64,000 bases of DNA from the NCBI RefSeq assembly GCF_014648915.1, contig NZ_BMSA01000030.1, positions 1-64,000 of the forward strand, written 5' to 3'. Both the position numbers and the translations under genes were made by a program. Numbering within the stretch: the first letter of the stretch is position 1; every line of letters starts with the position of its first letter. The notes under the pieces are model-generated. The model saw only the letters and a program-made list of their open reading frames with translations. It ran no database searches and was not told where the DNA came from. Shown here one piece after another: positions 8,236 through 17,229 of this stretch. The DNA comes from Streptomyces phaeofaciens (GTDB taxonomy: Bacteria > Actinomycetota > Actinomycetes > Streptomycetales > Streptomycetaceae).

Positions 8236-8676
8236 ATGTCGAAAGCCCTCCCCGAACAGACCGACGACTACAAGAAGTTCTGGAGCGAATACCACCTGTG
8301 CACGCTCACTACGCTGCGGCCTGACGGCGGACTGCACGTGGTCCCGGTCGGAGTGACCATCGACCCGACCGCTGGCATCGCCCGAGTTATCACCCGCAAA
8401 TCAAGCCGGAAGGTCGCCAATATCCTGGCTGACGGCGGCCAGGGGCGCGTTGCGGTATGCCAGGTGGACGGAGGTCGGTGGGCCACGCTCGAAGGAACGG
8501 CGAAGGTTTCAACCGAAGCTGCCGAAGTCGCAGAGGCCGTGGCCTGTTACGCAGAGCGATACGGACGCATGCCGGCTCCAGACCCCGAGCGCGTCGTCAT
8601 CCGGATCGCCGTGGAGAGGGCCATGGGGCAGGTTTCCGCCCAACGCCACGGTCCCGCCTCAAGGGCTGCGGCGTAG
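8236..8676 (+). CDS. PPOX-class flavin/F420-dependent oxidoreductase-like protein
   Basis: 146 residues with the split-barrel signature of the pyridoxamine-5-phosphate-oxidase-like superfamily: LCTLTTLRPDGGLHVVPVG, then RVITRKSSRKVANI (cofactor phosphate contact), and a WATLEGTAKV strand. This is the pattern of small F420-binding PPOX proteins of actinomycetes. Substrate is unknown. The gene stands alone, convergent with the peptide deformylase gene. The ATG at 8236 has little room for a leader, so the transcript could be leaderless, which is common in Streptomyces. Confidence 0.8.
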   Translation: MSKALPEQTDDYKKFWSEYHLCTLTTLRPDGGLHVVPVGVTIDPTAGIARVITRKSSRKVANILADGGQGRVAVCQVDGGRWATLEGTAKVSTEAAEVAEAVACYAERYGRMPAPDPERVVIRIAVERAMGQVSAQRHGPASRAAA

Positions 8677-8719
8677 CACCTCGTTGGAGGGGCTTCCTCA
8701 AGCTCTGACTGATCGAGCG

Positions 8720-9289
8720 TTACTCCTCGTAGGCCCATGCCCGGCCGGTCTGCCGGTACTCCTCGACAGGGATGGGGTCGACGCCGGCCCTCATGCGTGA
8801 GGTGTAGAGCAGGCCGTCCAGGTGGTCGATCTCGTGGTGGACCAGCCGGGCGAGCCCGCGTTCGTAGACCGTGGTCACTGTCTGACCTTCGAGGGTGGTG
8901 GTCTCCACGGTGATCCGCAGCGGCCGGGGGACGAGGCCGCGTACGTCGAAGTAGCTGAGGCAGCCCTCGTACTGCTCATCCTCGTCGGGGGAACTGTCGG
9001 TGATGCGGGGGTTCAGCAGGGCGATAGGCGGGGTCCCGGGGCCCGGGGGCTGAACCACGGCAGCGGCCCGGCCGATCGCGATCTGCGGCGCTGCGAGCCC
9101 CATGCCCTTGGCGAACGGGTGGACCTGCCCGATCCGTTCCATGGCGGAGAACAACCGCTCGACGGCTTGCTCGGCTGCCTGGCGCTCGGCGGGCAGGTCG
9201 AAGGCGCGGGCCGGTTCGGCGAGGACGGGGGCTCCGCGCTGTACGACTCCGAGGTCGCGCATCTGCTCGCTGGGCCGCACCTGGGTCAC
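8720..9289 (-). CDS. def: Peptide deformylase paralogue
   Basis: 189 residues with all three deformylase motifs: GMGLAAPQI (62-70), EGCLSY (108-113, metal ligand C110) and HEIDHLDG (152-159, metal ligands H152 and H156, catalytic E153). It should remove the N-formyl group from nascent proteins using Fe2+. It is fused to no other domain and is close to normal length. Its ATG overlaps the stop of the XRE gene (9286-9289), so the two form one operon. A second, element-borne deformylase beside a regulator could confer actinonin-type resistance or sustain translation when the host enzyme is inhibited; that role is inference, the enzyme call is not. Confidence 0.9.
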   Translation of the reverse strand: MTQVRPSEQMRDLGVVQRGAPVLAEPARAFDLPAERQAAEQAVERLFSAMERIGQVHPFAKGMGLAAPQIAIGRAAAVVQPPGPGTPPIALLNPRITDSSPDEDEQYEGCLSYFDVRGLVPRPLRITVETTTLEGQTVTTVYERGLARLVHHEIDHLDGLLYTSRMRAGVDPIPVEEYRQTGRAWAYEE

Positions 9290-10257
9290 CTGAACTCCCC
9301 TTGATTCATGTTACGTTCGGGCCTCGCCCGGAATCTCCATTCGAGACGGTACCGGGCGTGGGGGGCAGGTGTGGACGTGCTCCAGGAGAAGATCCGCTTC
9401 CCGTTCTCCTCGTGCTGGACCGGTGCCGTCCTGAGCGGGGCGGCCTCGGCGGTCATGGAGGTCTCGGTGCCCCACACGGCGGGGTCTAGGTCGGCAGGGA
9501 AGGCGAGTTCGACCGCCAGGTGTTCGGTGGGCAGGCGGACGGCACGCTGGAACCAGCGGCCCCACTGTTCCTCCCCCACGGAGTAGGTGTACTCGATCCA
9601 GACCGACTCGCCCGGGTAGAGGGGGAAGCGGCCTTCGCTGTTCTCGAAGCGCAGCCAGACTTCCTTGAAGGCGTCGCGGTCGTGCTTGGCCTGCCAGCGC
9701 ATCTCTTCACCGCGGCAGGTCGCGGTCAGGGCGAGGTCGTCCCAGGTCAACGGGTTTTCGCGGTAGTGGGCGTTGGAGCGTTCGGGTTCGCCGGGGTAGC
9801 GGTCGACGCTGATGCGGATGAGGTAGCGGGTGATGGGCTCGGTGCCGGTGTTCCGCAGGAGCCGGCGCATCGTGAGCCGGTAGAGGCGGCCGTCGTAGTC
9901 GAGGCGGGCGGCGTCGTGCTCGACGACGATCGCCGAGCCGGTCGCGTACGGCTGCTCCGGCCTGCGGGGAGCCGGTACGGATGCGGACGGTGCGGTACGG
10001 GCCTTCGCCGCCTCGTAGTCGAGCCAGCACTTCCAGATGGCCTTGCAGGCACCGAGGGTCTCCTCGGCGCGGCGGGCGAAGTCCTCGGTCGGTTTGTGCC
10101 GGCCCGACTCGATGTGGCTGACGTAGGACGGATCGAAGCCCATCCGCAGGGCTAACGCCCTCTTCGGAAGGCTCCGTACCTCGCGCCAGTGGGCAACGGT
10201 CGCCGCGAAGTCCTCGGCAGCTTGGTCGACCGTCTGGGCATCGTTCCGCGCGTCCAT
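9286..10257 (-). CDS. XRE-family regulator coupled to the deformylase gene
   Basis: 323 residues. HTH at about 25-65 (RALALRMGFDPSYVSHIESG). The rest is a long beta-rich domain with many Trp and Tyr residues (WIEYTYSVGEEQWGRWFQ), reminiscent of C-terminal sensor domains of Streptomyces XRE proteins, but not recognised further. It is transcribed divergently from the glycosyltransferase operon with about 140 bp between, so it may control both directions. The ATGA overlap with def implies coupled expression. The ligand is unknown. Confidence 0.8.
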   Translation of the reverse strand: MDARNDAQTVDQAAEDFAATVAHWREVRSLPKRALALRMGFDPSYVSHIESGRHKPTEDFARRAEETLGACKAIWKCWLDYEAAKARTAPSASVPAPRRPEQPYATGSAIVVEHDAARLDYDGRLYRLTMRRLLRNTGTEPITRYLIRISVDRYPGEPERSNAHYRENPLTWDDLALTATCRGEEMRWQAKHDRDAFKEVWLRFENSEGRFPLYPGESVWIEYTYSVGEEQWGRWFQRAVRLPTEHLAVELAFPADLDPAVWGTETSMTAEAAPLRTAPVQHEENGKRIFSWSTSTPAPHARYRLEWRFRARPERNMNQGEFR

Positions 10258-10399
10258 CGAAGCCCCCGCCTGGATGCTGGATGAGATGAGTGAACCGTGC
10301 GTGATCTCGATTCATCATTCTGTCACGGTCCCGGTCATCGGTTTCCTTCCTTCACTGGCCCAGGTCGATTCCCGGGCCCCGACGAGGAAGGCGGCAGCG

Positions 10400-11554
10400 A
10401 TGCGCCTGCTGTATCTGCTCAATGTCTCCAACGCCAGCCAGTTGGCTGCCGATTCGGGTTTCACCTTCGCCGACCTGCTCGCCCCGGCCCTGACGGACGC
10501 CGGGGTCGAGGTGACCGTGGCCTCGCCGGTCGCGGTCGGTGACGCCCGGGTCGCCTTCGAGCCCACCGTCTCGCCGTCCACGAAGTACCGGGCCCGCTTC
10601 GACCCCGGCATGGACGCCCTGGTCGCCCTGTTCCGGGCGCGGCAGCCCGAGGTGGTGGTGGCCAACCAGGTCGAGGCCGCCCCGGCGATCCGGGCCGCGC
10701 TCCTGGAGGCCGGGGTGGACGCGACGGTCGTCGGGTACTGCCATTACCTGCCGTTCTCCTTCACCGACACCGGCGTCCTGGAGCTGGACCCGGCGATGGA
10801 CGACCGGGGCCTGGGCCGCAGTGTGCTGCTGGCCTTCGCCGCCGGCCTAGCGGCCTGCGACCGCGTCCTGGTCCACTCCTCCACCGCCGCCTCCTGGACC
10901 ACCGCAGCCGCCGCCCGTACCGGCGTCGACCTCGGCGACAGGCTGCACATCGTCCCCGCCCCCAGGGACGTACGGCTGGTGCGGGACCCGGCCGGCATCA
11001 CCCCGCCCGACGGCCGGGCCACCGGCCTCTACAACCACCGCCTCTACGCCCACTACGGCACGGCCCGCTTCACCGAGCTGGCCCGCCGTCTCGTCGCCGG
11101 TGGCACGGTGCGGCTGACGGTGATGGACCTGTTCGGCACCCGCAGCCCCGAGCGGATCCGTCTCGACCCCAGCCCCGAGCGGCACCTGGAGGAGCTGGCG
11201 ACCACGGACGGCGTCACGATCGCCTCCGACCGCGGCGACCGCGTGCGCTACCGCAGCATCCTGGCCGGCGCCCACTTCGGCATCGCGCCCTTCCGCCCCG
11301 GCTGCCCCTGGTCGATGTCGGTGATCGACTGCCAGGCCATGGGCCTGCCCGTGATCGCCCCGCGTACCGGCTGGCTGGCCGAGCACATCGACGACGAGCT
11401 GCTGTTCGACACCGACGAGCAGGCCGTCCAGATCGCGGAGCGTCTCGCCAACGACCCGGAGTTCTACCTGCTGCACGCCAAGCGCGCGTACGCCTCCACC
11501 GCCGACCTCACCCCGGCTGCCGTGGCCGCCCGCTACCTGGAGGCGATCCGATGA
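10400..11554 (+). CDS. GT-B fold glycosyltransferase
   Basis: About 384 residues from the ATG at 10400, chosen because GGAAGGCGG precedes it; the open frame reaches back to 10274 without an RBS. The N-terminal Rossmann half starts MRLLYLLNVSNASQLAAD. The C-terminal half has the donor-binding pattern SMSVIDCQAMGLPVIAP followed by a DTDEQAV loop, as in GT4-type enzymes. No membrane segments. First of four overlapping genes that look like one sugar-transfer operon. Donor and acceptor are unknown. Confidence 0.75.
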   Translation: MRLLYLLNVSNASQLAADSGFTFADLLAPALTDAGVEVTVASPVAVGDARVAFEPTVSPSTKYRARFDPGMDALVALFRARQPEVVVANQVEAAPAIRAALLEAGVDATVVGYCHYLPFSFTDTGVLELDPAMDDRGLGRSVLLAFAAGLAACDRVLVHSSTAASWTTAAAARTGVDLGDRLHIVPAPRDVRLVRDPAGITPPDGRATGLYNHRLYAHYGTARFTELARRLVAGGTVRLTVMDLFGTRSPERIRLDPSPERHLEELATTDGVTIASDRGDRVRYRSILAGAHFGIAPFRPGCPWSMSVIDCQAMGLPVIAPRTGWLAEHIDDELLFDTDEQAVQIAERLANDPEFYLLHAKRAYASTADLTPAAVAARYLEAIR

Positions 11555-12255
11555 CCGGCTTCGACACGCTCCTGCTCTCCTACGACGAGCCGCAGGCCGA
11601 CCTTCTGCACACCCGTCTCGGCCACGTGCTGGGTTGTCCGGTCAAGCGCCTGCACGGTGTGCGCGGGATGCGGCGGGCCTACCGGCTCACCGCGGAGCTC
11701 GTCGACACCGAGCAGTTCTTCCTCGCCGACGGCGACTTCGCCATCGACGAGGACTTCTGCGCCGGCGAGGTGGAGCCGCTGGCCGACGGGGTGGCGATGA
11801 GGGTCTGGCAGGCCGCCAACCCGGTCAACGGCCTGGTCTACGGCTACGGCGGGCTCAAGCTGATCCGCCGGTCGGCGCTGCGGGAGATGGGCCAGGCCGT
11901 CGACGTGCTGGCCGCCCTGCCCGGCCGGGTCGAGTTCTGCCGCCAGACCGCCGGGGTCACGCGGTTCAACCAGTCGCCGTTCCACGCGTGGAAGGCGGGC
12001 TTCCGGGAGTGCGCGATGCTCGCCCGCGGCAGCGAGTACGGCATGACCGACGCCTCCGCCCAGGAGCGGATCGACGCCTGGAAGGCCAGCAGCAGCGGCG
12101 ACTTCGCCGCCTACGCGGCGGCTGGCGCCTTCGACGGGCTCGACTTCGCCCAGGCCGTCGGCCGCGACCCCGAGCGCTTCGAGGCGATCAACGACCCGGC
12201 CTGGCTGCTGCAGCACTTCGCCGTGCTGCGCGACGAGCAGGCGGTCGCCGGATGA
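11551..12255 (+). CDS. Putative GT-A glycosyltransferase-like protein
   Basis: 234 residues. A DGD element in QFFLADGDFAIDEDF (about residues 58-72) resembles the metal-binding DxD motif of GT-A enzymes, and the surrounding strand pattern fits a short GT-A fold. No closer family was recognised. Its start overlaps the preceding stop (ATGA, 11551-11554), and its own stop overlaps the next start, so it is an integral part of the glycosyltransferase operon. It could instead be a non-catalytic partner of the neighbouring transferases. Confidence 0.5.
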   Translation: MTGFDTLLLSYDEPQADLLHTRLGHVLGCPVKRLHGVRGMRRAYRLTAELVDTEQFFLADGDFAIDEDFCAGEVEPLADGVAMRVWQAANPVNGLVYGYGGLKLIRRSALREMGQAVDVLAALPGRVEFCRQTAGVTRFNQSPFHAWKAGFRECAMLARGSEYGMTDASAQERIDAWKASSSGDFAAYAAAGAFDGLDFAQAVGRDPERFEAINDPAWLLQHFAVLRDEQAVAG

Positions 12256-13487
12256 GCACCGTGCCGGGGCCGCTGGTGCTGATCGAGCCGTACGCCCACC
12301 GGGGCGGCGGGCACCATCAGCACACGCTGACCGGGCTCGCCACCACCGGGGCGAGCCTGGTCGTCGCCCCGGCCGGACTGAACGAGGACCGGGGCCCGCT
12401 GGCCCGCTCCGGCGCCCGGATCGCGGCCGGCCCGGACGGGGCAGCGGCGCGGTTCCTGCTGGCCGCCGCGCGGACGGCGGAGCGCGTCTCGACGGCCAGC
12501 CGGCGGGCCTTCACCTCCCGCCGCTGGCCCCGGCCGATCCGACGGCTCCCGCACCAGGTCACCCTTCTCGCGAGGTGCCTGACCGAGGCCGCCTGCCTGC
12601 GGACCGCGCGCCGCCTCGCCCCGCGGGCGTCGGCGGTGGTGATCCTCAGCGCGAGCGAGGGCCTGCACGGCCTGGCCTCCCTGCTCGGCGGGGCCCCGCA
12701 CCTGCGGTTCGTCCACGAGCTGGTCACCACCGAGGACCTCCCTGTCCGCTGGTTGGGACGGCTCGCCCGCCGGGGCGAGAAGCGGGTGGTCGCGCTGTAC
12801 CCGACCACGGCCATCCGCGACCAGATCACCGCCGCCTTCCCCCACCTGCCCGGCGAGGTGCGCGCGTTCGCGGTCGACGACGGGCGGCGGCTGACCGAGG
12901 CCGAGCGCGACGGCGGCCGGACCGCCTTCGCCATCCCCGACGACGCGACGGCGGTATGCCTGGTCGGCGGCTGGTGGCCGTACAAGGACATCGCCACCGT
13001 CGACGCCGCACTCGCCCGCCTCACCACCCCGCTGCACGTCCTGGTGTGCGGCACCCCGCTGGACGACGCCGTCCTCGCCCGCTGGCACCGGCTGCCCCAC
13101 GTCCGTCTGCACACCGTGCCCGGCCCGGTCGCCGACGAGATCCTGCGGCTCGTCTACGGCGCCGCCGACGCGGCCCTCGTCGCCCGCCACCCGGGCGTGG
13201 GCAAGGAGTCCGGGCTCGTCATGGACGCCGCCCGCCTCGGTGTTCCGCTGATCGTCTCCGAACACGACCCCGACCTGACGGCCCGGTTCGCCGGCCAGCC
13301 GTGGGCCCGCTCCTTCCTGGCCGGCGACACCAGCGCGCTCGCCGAGGCGCTGGACAAGCTCTCGGCCGACACGCCCGCCCGGCCGGGAACCTCGGCACGA
13401 GCGGTGCTGGACCTGCATCCGGCGGCCGAGCAGGCCGCCTTCCTCACCACCACCTACACCCGCCTGGTCAAGGAGTGCCGCCGATGA
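12252..13487 (+). CDS. GT-B (GT4-like) glycosyltransferase
   Basis: 411 residues from the ATG at 12252, which overlaps the previous stop. The N-terminus has the glycine-rich loop AHRGGGHHQH. The C-terminal half contains LVGGWWPYKDIATVDAAL and HPGVGKESGLVMDAARLGVPLIVSE, the Glu-containing donor loop of GT4 enzymes. Third gene of the operon. Whether it shares a substrate with the first GT-B protein is unknown. Confidence 0.7.
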   Translation: MSTVPGPLVLIEPYAHRGGGHHQHTLTGLATTGASLVVAPAGLNEDRGPLARSGARIAAGPDGAAARFLLAAARTAERVSTASRRAFTSRRWPRPIRRLPHQVTLLARCLTEAACLRTARRLAPRASAVVILSASEGLHGLASLLGGAPHLRFVHELVTTEDLPVRWLGRLARRGEKRVVALYPTTAIRDQITAAFPHLPGEVRAFAVDDGRRLTEAERDGGRTAFAIPDDATAVCLVGGWWPYKDIATVDAALARLTTPLHVLVCGTPLDDAVLARWHRLPHVRLHTVPGPVADEILRLVYGAADAALVARHPGVGKESGLVMDAARLGVPLIVSEHDPDLTARFAGQPWARSFLAGDTSALAEALDKLSADTPARPGTSARAVLDLHPAAEQAAFLTTTYTRLVKECRR

Positions 13488-14377
13488 CGTTCATCCCTCC
13501 CACCCTGGTCGCGGTCATCGGCCCCGTCGAGCCCGCGCTGCTGGCCGCCTGGACCGCCCACTACCGCCGGCTCGGCATCGAGCGGTTCCTCCTCGCCTTC
13601 CACTTCCCCGACCACGTCCCCGACGCCCAGCGCCACGAGCTTCTCGCCGCCACGCGCGCTCTCGGTATCGTCCCCACCCAGGTCAGTACCGGGCCGTGGC
13701 ACGAGCACACCAACACCGAGCTGCGCGACGGGTTGCGCGAGAAGGCCGGGCCCGGCTGGCACCTGATCGCCGACGCCGACGAGTTCCAGACCTACCCCGC
13801 CCCGCTGGCCGACGTGATCGCCCGGGCCGTGGGCACTGCGAGGAGAGTGGTGGGCGGGTTGATGCTCGACCGCGTCGCGGCCGACGGCAGCCTCGCCCCC
13901 TGGCGCCCCGGCCCCGGACTGGAGCGGGCCTTCCCACTCGGCGGACACCTCACCCACCGCCTCCTCCAGGGCGACCCCCGCAAGATCGTCCTCGCCCACT
14001 CCTCGGCCGACGTGGCCTCTGGCAACCACCGCGCCTCCGGCCACAAGCCCGACCCGGATACGCTCGCGTGCGTGCACCACTTCAAGTGGCGCTCGGGCGT
14101 CCTGGACGACCTGCGCCGGCGGGTCGAGCACTTCTCCTCCGGCGCGTGGGCCGAGCACACCCCGGCCGTCCGCAGCGAGGCGTGCCGCCTGCTGGAGCAC
14201 ATCGACCGGCACTCCGGCCGCATCGACGTCGCCGACCCTCGACTCGCCTTCCGCCGCGTCACCCTCGACCGCCTCCCCGAGGGCTGGGCCGCCGAAGCGG
14301 CCACGATCACCACCGCCTGGCGCCCACCGACCGCTCAGGGCCAGCCGGGTTCCACGATTTCCTCGCCCTCGCCCTGA
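13484..14377 (+). CDS. GT2/GT92-type glycosyltransferase
   Basis: 297 residues. Features are the DADEF metal motif in WHLIADADEFQTYP (about residues 86-99), the N-terminal VAVIGPVEPALLAAWTAHYR and FLLAFHFPDH strands, and a late VHHFKWRSGVLDDLRRRVEHF helix, as in GT92/DUF23-like transferases. Start overlaps the previous stop (13484-13487). Its last 43 bp overlap, tail to tail, the P-loop kinase gene on the other strand. Closes the four-gene operon. Confidence 0.7.
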   Translation: MTFIPPTLVAVIGPVEPALLAAWTAHYRRLGIERFLLAFHFPDHVPDAQRHELLAATRALGIVPTQVSTGPWHEHTNTELRDGLREKAGPGWHLIADADEFQTYPAPLADVIARAVGTARRVVGGLMLDRVAADGSLAPWRPGPGLERAFPLGGHLTHRLLQGDPRKIVLAHSSADVASGNHRASGHKPDPDTLACVHHFKWRSGVLDDLRRRVEHFSSGAWAEHTPAVRSEACRLLEHIDRHSGRIDVADPRLAFRRVTLDRLPEGWAAEAATITTAWRPPTAQGQPGSTISSPSP

Positions 14378-14844
14378 GGTTCCTCGAACCGGGCGAAGAA
14401 GTCGTCCAGCGCCTCCGGCGTCACGACGAGCGCGTTCGCATCCGCCCGCTCGTTGCGCTCCGCCAGCCGGCGCAGCAGCTCGTCCCGCCCGACCGGGAAG
14501 TACAGCAGCCGCCACCGGCCTCCGGCGGCCTCCACCAGCGTTTTCATCGCCTCGCGGTCCTTGCGCGGCCACAGCCCGTGGTCCCACACCACGTCCCGCC
14601 CCTCTGCGACCAACTCGGCCAGTCGCTCGTGCAACTCGGCGACGACCGGGGCCTCCTTCTCGAAGTAGGTGGCTTCCGGGTAGTCGACGCCGTACCGGCC
14701 GTGCCGCTCGAAGACCACTTCGTCCACCGACAGCCGCACCGCGCCCCGGGGCTCCAGCACCCGCTGGGTATAGGTCGTCTTCCCCGATCCGGTGAGCCCC
14801 ACCAGCAGGAAGACCGTCGGAGCGCCGCTCTCGACCACCATCAA
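14335..14844 (-). CDS. AAA-type P-loop kinase (zeta/Cpt-like)
   Basis: 169 residues. Walker A is LLVGLTGSGKTTYTQ (about 13-27). A DHGLWPRKDREAM segment and a lid-like RRLAERNERADANAL region follow, the layout of small P-loop kinases related to zeta toxin and chloramphenicol phosphotransferase. Substrate unknown. Single gene, convergent with and overlapping the glycosyltransferase end, and divergent from the FkbM gene. Phosphorylation of a sugar or antibiotic is possible, but nothing here specifies it. Confidence 0.7.
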   Translation of the reverse strand: MMVVESGAPTVFLLVGLTGSGKTTYTQRVLEPRGAVRLSVDEVVFERHGRYGVDYPEATYFEKEAPVVAELHERLAELVAEGRDVVWDHGLWPRKDREAMKTLVEAAGGRWRLLYFPVGRDELLRRLAERNERADANALVVTPEALDDFFARFEEPQGEGEEIVEPGWP

Positions 14845-14939
14845 CTCCCCTCACCTCCGCCGTCGTTCCCGGCAGTCTGCCACCGCCGGCCGGGACCGGA
14901 CTCCCGGTCCCGGCCGCCGCCACCCGAAGGAGCCCGTCC

Positions 14940-15857
14940 GTGCCCGCCTCCGCCCTCGCCCGCGCGCTGCGCGCCTACGTCCGCCACGCCCCCGGCACCC
15001 TCGGCAAGGCCCAACTCGTCGACCGCTTCCTCGACGACCACCTGCGCACCCACCCCGTCCACACCACCGTCCGGCTCCTGTCCGGCGATACGGTCCCCGT
15101 CACCACCAGCGACGTCATCCAGCGCTTCCAGTACCTGTTCGGCGAGTGGGAGCCGAACCTGTCGGCCTTCCTGCGCGACCGGCTCCGCCCCGGGGACACC
15201 TTCATCGACGTCGGCGCCCACCGCGGCGCCTTCAGCCTCCTGGCCTCCCACGCCGTCGGCCCCCACGGCCGCGTCGTCGCCATCGAGCCCCACCTCCAGT
15301 TCCACGACGACCTGGCCGCCGCAGCCACCGCCAACCGCCGCACCAACATCCGCACCGTCCGCTCCGCCGCCTCCGACACCACCGGAACCCTGGTCCTGTA
15401 CCTGGAGGACCCCTCCAACTTGGGCCACACCACGGCCGTCCGCCCCCGCCATGTCCACGCGACCGTCGAGGTTCCCACCGCGCCCCTCGCCGACCTGATC
15501 AGCCGGGCCGACCTCGCCACCACCCGCGTCATCAAGATCGACGTCGAAGGCGCCGAAGCCGCCGCGATCCGCGGGCTTCTCCCCGCACTCCCGTACCTGC
15601 GCGACGACGCCGAGCTCGTCGTCGAGATCACTCCCCGGCTCCTGGCCAAGCAGGGTGAGAGCGCCGACGCCGTCATCGCCGCCCTGCGCGAGCACGGCTT
15701 CCACCCCTACACCCTGACCAACGACTACGACCCGGCCACCTACCCGCAAACCATGCGCCGGCCCCAGCCGCCCATCCGGTGCACCGCGGCCCCGAAGGAG
15801 ATGACCGACCTGGTCTTCTCCCACACCGACGCCCCCAGACTCCCGCTCGCACCCTGA
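14940..15857 (+). CDS. FkbM family methyltransferase
   Basis: 305 residues from a GTG at 14940 with GAAGGAG 8-9 nt upstream. SAM-binding motif I is DTFIDVGAHRGAFSL, the acidic end of beta-2 is VVAIEPHLQFH, and the FkbM hallmark RVIKIDVEGAEAAAIRG is present. FkbM enzymes O-methylate sugars and polyketides. Together with the upstream glycosyltransferases this suggests tailoring of a glycan or glycosylated compound, though the gene has its own start region and is not overlapped with them. Confidence 0.88.
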   Translation: MPASALARALRAYVRHAPGTLGKAQLVDRFLDDHLRTHPVHTTVRLLSGDTVPVTTSDVIQRFQYLFGEWEPNLSAFLRDRLRPGDTFIDVGAHRGAFSLLASHAVGPHGRVVAIEPHLQFHDDLAAAATANRRTNIRTVRSAASDTTGTLVLYLEDPSNLGHTTAVRPRHVHATVEVPTAPLADLISRADLATTRVIKIDVEGAEAAAIRGLLPALPYLRDDAELVVEITPRLLAKQGESADAVIAALREHGFHPYTLTNDYDPATYPQTMRRPQPPIRCTAAPKEMTDLVFSHTDAPRLPLAP

Positions 15858-16002
15858 GCACCGCCGGCTGATCGTCGACGACGGCCAGGAGCCACTCGCG
15901 GGCCGCCCGGACGGTTCGACAAGTTCGGCAATCCGTGTTTTACCTGTGGCGCGTGCATGGGATGATCGCCGCACTCGGTAAACAGAGGGAGGCGGTGGGT
16001 AC

Positions 16003-17229
16003 ATGACCAGCCCGGAGAATCCCTTCGAGGCATCGGCGTCAGCGCTCGGCTACCTCTATCAGCTCCGTGTGGCATTGCAGCGGTGTGTAGAACTTTCCAG
16101 GGGCGGGATCGAGTGGAGTGTGGCGATTGAGGCAACGGACGATGTTCAGGCTCTCATCGGATCGCGCACCGAACTGACCCAGTTGAAGAAGCGGGCAGAC
16201 AACGTGCGACTGACGGACCTGTCCCAGGACCTATGGAAAACACTCAGGGTCTGGTCGCACGCCGTGACCGAGGGACAGATCGACCTTGCCGAAACAAACT
16301 TCTACCTGATTACCACCGCAGAGCTGCCAGAAGACAGCGCAGGTTTCCTCCTGCAGCCCAAGGCCAGCGGGCATCGTGACGAGCAGGCCGCCGAGGCCCT
16401 CATCGTCCGGGCGCGACAGTCCTCGAAAAGTACGACGTTGGACAAGGCATTCAAGGCGTTCGACGCGCTCGGGGAACAGCGCCGGGCCGAGCTCATCAGC
16501 CGGATCGAGGTCATCGGTGACGCGCCGGGGATGGACTCCATCAGGGAGGAACTACTCGGCTACGCAAGCCTGGCCGTCGAGCGCCGGTTCGCAGAGTCCT
16601 TTCTTCAGCGTCTTGAGGGCTGGTTCTTCGAGCGGGCGTCCGTCCAGATGAGCTTCCCGGGGTCGGATCCGGTGAGCGGCGCCGAGTTCGACGAGCTGTT
16701 TAACGATCTGCGCAATCAGATCGGTGAGCACAATCTGCCGATTGACCCTGATATCGCCGCGCTCACGGCTGCGGCCCCGGCCGCTGCCGATGCAGCCGAT
16801 AAGGTGTTCGTGCATCAGCTCCGGTTGATCGACGTGGGTGCGGAGCGGATCGGCTACGCGGTTCGGGACTGGGTGAGGGCCTTCGCGCAGCGCTCCCGTT
16901 GGGTGAATGAGAACCTGCTGCGTGCCGGCGAGATCGGCGCGTATGAGCGCAGGCTCGTGGAGGAGTGGCAGTCGCGCTTCGCCGAGATGCGTGAAGACCT
17001 CGGTGATGAAGCCGCCGAGGAAGAGATGAAGCGTGAGGCCAGGCTGATCTACAGGTGGGTCGACCGGGAGGCCCGGCTTCGCATCCGCACCGGCTGTGAA
17101 GAGGTGTTCGTCGTCAAGGGGTCGTACCAGATGCTTGCGGACGAGCTGCGGGTCGGGTGGCATCCGGACTTCAGCGTCCGGCTGGCGGCTCTGCTGGAGC
17201 CGGCCGGAGCCACTGATGGCCGAGCGTGA
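16003..17229 (+). CDS. ABC-3C system effector: Cap4-like nuclease with ABC-3C C-terminal domain
   Basis: 408 residues. The N-terminal part has the Cap4/DUF4297-type nuclease pattern: GYLYQLRVALQRCVE, acidic residues E43, D46 and D47, then E57-x2-Q60-x-K62 in RTELTQLKKR, and the LTDLSQDLWKTLRVWS helix. The C-terminal half (from about 245) is the helical domain shared by ABC-three-component proteins (VRDWVRAFAQRSRWVNENLL). It leads a three-gene operon with a middle component and a DUF3732 ATPase. ABC-3C systems were defined by comparative genomics as conflict systems in which an ABC ATPase licenses an effector. The likely target is invading DNA. The preceding gap (15858-16002) should contain the promoter. 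Confidence 0.75.
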   Translation: MTSPENPFEASASALGYLYQLRVALQRCVELSRGGIEWSVAIEATDDVQALIGSRTELTQLKKRADNVRLTDLSQDLWKTLRVWSHAVTEGQIDLAETNFYLITTAELPEDSAGFLLQPKASGHRDEQAAEALIVRARQSSKSTTLDKAFKAFDALGEQRRAELISRIEVIGDAPGMDSIREELLGYASLAVERRFAESFLQRLEGWFFERASVQMSFPGSDPVSGAEFDELFNDLRNQIGEHNLPIDPDIAALTAAAPAAADAADKVFVHQLRLIDVGAERIGYAVRDWVRAFAQRSRWVNENLLRAGEIGAYERRLVEEWQSRFAEMREDLGDEAAEEEMKREARLIYRWVDREARLRIRTGCEEVFVVKGSYQMLADELRVGWHPDFSVRLAALLEPAGATDGRA

